From Cocleimonas sp. (GTDB lineage Bacteria; Pseudomonadota; Gammaproteobacteria; Thiotrichales; Thiotrichaceae): a stretch of 5,366 nucleotides of DNA. Position numbers and translations under genes: made by a program. The notes under the pieces were generated by a model. The model searched no databases. It was not told the DNA's origin and worked only from the letters and a program-made list of their open reading frames with translations. The stretch spans positions 1-5,366 of the forward strand of contig JAGLDT010000094.1 of assembly GCA_023145485.1 (NCBI GenBank). The letters are read 5' to 3'. Positions within the stretch are counted from its first letter, which is position 1. Each line of letters opens with the position of its first letter. Below, one piece after another: positions 5,050-5,366 of the stretch.

Positions 5050-5366
5050 TTAAATATTCTCTACTTTGCTATGTCGTGATTCAGCAATGGATTCTAAACA
5101 TTGTGCAACCTGTGGATTAAGCTGCAATATGTTTCGCATCGTATTACGTTCAATGGAAATCACTTCTATATCCCCTTGAGCAATAATATTAGCACTGTGT
5201 GGCTCGCGACGAATCATACCGCCAACACCAAAAAAGTCCCCTCTTTTCAATTTATTTCCTGTGCGTACAACGCCCTCTGAATCAGGTATTTTCTCAATCG
5301 CTTTACCGTGCAGAATAATAAAGAAATTCTTAGAAACCTCTCCTTTCCATGCCATACATTCACCAT
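5050..5366 (-). CDS. Cyclic-nucleotide-binding-like domain protein, C-terminal part (5' end outside window)
   Basis: This is the C-terminal end of a protein finishing in a CNB/CAP_ED-type beta-roll. The frame stays open to the window edge: codons for Gly-Glu-Cys precede the first Met in the window (5355), and GECMAWKGE matches the interior of a CNB domain, so that Met is not the true start. Landmarks, counting that Met as 1, are a FFIILHGKA strand at 11-19, a phosphate-binding-cassette equivalent GDFFGVGG...EPHSA at 39-55, and a closing helix of about 30 residues. No helix-turn-helix follows, so it is not a CRP/FNR activator ending. Aligned to E. coli CAP, Glu72 is replaced by Val44 and Arg82 by His53, so canonical cAMP/cGMP binding is doubtful. 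C-terminal CNB domains occur on bacterial MscS-type channels (bCNG), among other proteins; the missing N-terminus prevents a choice. The stop lies 117 bp before the mscS-like gene. Confidence 0.85.
   Translation of the reverse strand, partial: GECMAWKGEVSKNFFIILHGKAIEKIPDSEGVVRTGNKLKRGDFFGVGGMIRREPHSANIIAQGDIEVISIERNTMRNILQLNPQVAQCLESIAESRHSKVENI

Noticed and set aside
5353..5355. ATG 5355 as a true start giving a small 101-aa protein
   Set aside because: The frame stays open upstream with Gly-Glu-Cys that fits the CNB fold, the first strands of the fold would be missing, and no SD site precedes it. The gene is cut by the window edge.

Overview
The window is 5.4 kb of A+T-rich DNA in which every credible gene lies on the minus strand. 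It reads as one envelope-associated gene cluster from a Gram-negative bacterium. OmpA-type peptidoglycan binding, BON domains, an HflC/prohibitin-like protein and clear Shine-Dalgarno (SD) sites all fit a proteobacterium. A gammaproteobacterium is my guess, but no marker gene fixes the taxon.

In transcription order (right to left): (1) the 3' end of a gene for a C-terminal cyclic-nucleotide-binding-like (CNB) domain, running off the right edge (5050-5366); (2) a 117-bp gap with an imperfect inverted repeat and no convincing promoter or terminator; (3) an MscS-family channel of 533 aa (3331-4932); (4) an inner-membrane-anchored BON/OmpA protein (2309-3328); (5) a membrane-anchored coiled-coil protein of 432 aa (1005-2303); (6) an SPFH/prohibitin-like protein of 318 aa (33-989). 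Genes 3 to 6 are separated by 2, 5 and 15 bp. Two of the SD sites are built from the last codons of the gene before, so the four are very probably one translationally coupled operon.

The most notable feature is the channel's tail. After the standard MscS core come ten tandem 12-residue repeats (consensus close to VSIKDIPELIQS, Pro invariant). They begin in phase with the segment that in E. coli MscS forms the terminal strand of the seven-stranded cytoplasmic beta-barrel. If each subunit contributes them in the same way, a heptamer would carry a long stacked barrel or tube below its cage. The third gene of the operon also has an exact internal period: thirteen 11-residue (hendecad) units in its coiled coil.

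Inferred topology places the MscS tail and the hendecad rod in the cytoplasm, and the BON/OmpA and SPFH domains in the periplasm. The four products could form a wall-anchored, ring-bounded mechanosensing or channel complex. This is inferred from gene order, topology and families; nothing in the sequence proves a physical complex. The ends of the cluster are not seen: no terminator lies within the last 32 bases, and the CNB gene is incomplete.
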